Assembly: GCA_937967805.1 (NCBI GenBank)
Contig: CALBTC010000078.1
Location: forward strand, 1 to 5,379
Direction of reading: 5' to 3'
DNA length: 5,379 nucleotides
From: an uncultured Anaerolineaceae bacterium
GTDB taxonomy: Bacteria > Chloroflexota > Anaerolineae > Promineifilales > Promineifilaceae
Part shown: piece by piece, positions 4,867 through 5,379 of the stretch
Numbering within the stretch: the first letter of the stretch is position 1
How the letters are laid out: every line of letters begins with the position of its first letter
Position numbers and translations under genes: made by a program
Notes under the pieces: model-generated
What the model saw: only the letters and a program-made list of their open reading frames with translations
Told to the model about the DNA's origin: nothing
Database searches by the model: none

Positions 4867-4877
4867 AAGGAGAAAAA

Positions 4878-5379
4878 ATGAGCAACGTAAGAGTTTTAGT
4901 AGGTACGGTTAAAGGCGCGTTTATTTTGACGTCAGATGAGAAGCGTCAGGATTGGGATATCAGTGGCCCGCATTTTGCCGGCTGGGAGATTTACCATCTC
5001 AAGGGTTCCCCCGTCAATCCCAATCGAATTTATGCCTCCCAGTCCACCGGCTGGTTCGGGCAGATCATCCAGCGCTCCGATGACGGCGGCAAAACCTGGG
5101 AACAGCCCGGCAGTGAGCCAGACGAACCAACCACGACGCCAGAAGGATTCCCCATGGGCGAAAGCAACAAGTTTGTCTATGACACATCAGATGAAACCGG
5201 CCAACCACTCACTACACACCAATGGTACGATGGCAGCCAGCACCCCTGGGAGTTCAAGCGCGTCTGGTATCTTGAGCCTTCGCTAACCGACCCGGATACC
5301 GTCTATGCCGGGGTTGAAGATGCGGCGCTGTTCCGCACCAGCGACGGCGGCAAAACGTGGCACGAACTGCCCGCCCTGC
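4878..5379 (+). CDS. BNR/Asp-box repeat (sialidase-like beta-propeller) protein, 5' part
   Basis: The ATG at 4878 follows AAAGGAG (4866-4872) at a 5-base spacing. The frame stays open for 167 codons to the right edge, so the C-terminal part is missing. It starts [20 protein letters not shown] with no signal peptide or membrane segment, so the product is probably cytosolic. Two Asp-box turns are visible: SDDGGKTW (67-74) and TSDGGKTW (154-161). Characteristic segments between them are [14 protein letters not shown] (32-45), THQWYDG (113-119), HPWEFKRVW (122-130) and [18 protein letters not shown] (136-153). These resemble the WD40/YVTN/BNR-like proteins often labelled exo-alpha-sialidase. Asp boxes are structural, and enzymatic sialidase activity is not shown. 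Shorter frames overlapping this gene in other registers are shadows. Confidence 0.9.
   Translation, partial: MSNVRVLVGTVKGAFILTSDEKRQDWDISGPHFAGWEIYHLKGSPVNPNRIYASQSTGWFGQIIQRSDDGGKTWEQPGSEPDEPTTTPEGFPMGESNKFVYDTSDETGQPLTTHQWYDGSQHPWEFKRVWYLEPSLTDPDTVYAGVEDAALFRTSDGGKTWHELPAL

Noticed and set aside
4936..5286. 116-codon + strand ORF near the right edge
   Set aside because: It is an out-of-frame shadow of the BNR-repeat gene that starts at 4878 with a strong ribosome site and clear Asp boxes.
1..5379. A single novel multi-gene defence or mobile system
   Set aside because: The genes are a repair ATPase, an AraC/VOC operon, a DinB-fold protein and a beta-propeller protein, with no nuclease, transposase, integrase, reverse transcriptase or CRISPR array. 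They do not form one transcription unit.

Overview
The window looks like a stretch of bacterial chromosome of moderately high GC. The best taxonomic guess is Chloroflexota (Anaerolineae-like), with low to moderate confidence. The guess rests on the style of the proteins (a long MutS, AraC and VOC regulator/enzyme pairs, a DinB-fold protein, a cytosolic BNR protein) and on abundant dispersed small repeats. No rRNA, tRNA, CRISPR array, transposase gene or phage gene was seen.

Layout. The first 56 bases are the 3' tip of a + strand gene whose end resembles a proprotein-convertase P domain. A repeat-rich spacer follows, holding an intrinsic terminator and a possible promoter. Next is a complete mutS gene (324-2942). 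A two-gene minus-strand operon converges on it: an AraC-type DNA-binding protein followed, with a 4-base ATGA overlap, by a VOC (glyoxalase-fold) protein. Upstream of that operon is a divergent intergenic region with a near-consensus sigma70 promoter firing rightwards (TGGACA-N17-TATAAT). This promoter leads to an unrecognised 40-codon ORF, a 21-base tandem repeat and a DinB-family protein gene. After the DinB gene comes a two-hairpin REP-like element, and then the 5' part of a BNR/Asp-box repeat protein gene that runs off the right edge.

The protein-coding content is mostly ordinary: mismatch repair, a small transcription-factor/VOC operon, a DinB-fold metal-binding protein and a beta-propeller protein. 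They show no shared pathway and look like neighbours rather than one system.

The unusual signals are in the DNA itself. (1) Thirteen consecutive degenerate heptamers lie inside mutS (1454-1544) and are translated as four heptapeptide repeats; a single-unit slip would frameshift this mismatch-repair gene. (2) The palindrome ACGGCCGT occurs seven times, in two coding frames and in an intergenic site, much more often than expected by chance. (3) A 57-base REP dimer has two arms that differ only by compensatory base-pair changes. (4) A strong promoter and Shine-Dalgarno precede an unidentified 40-codon ORF.
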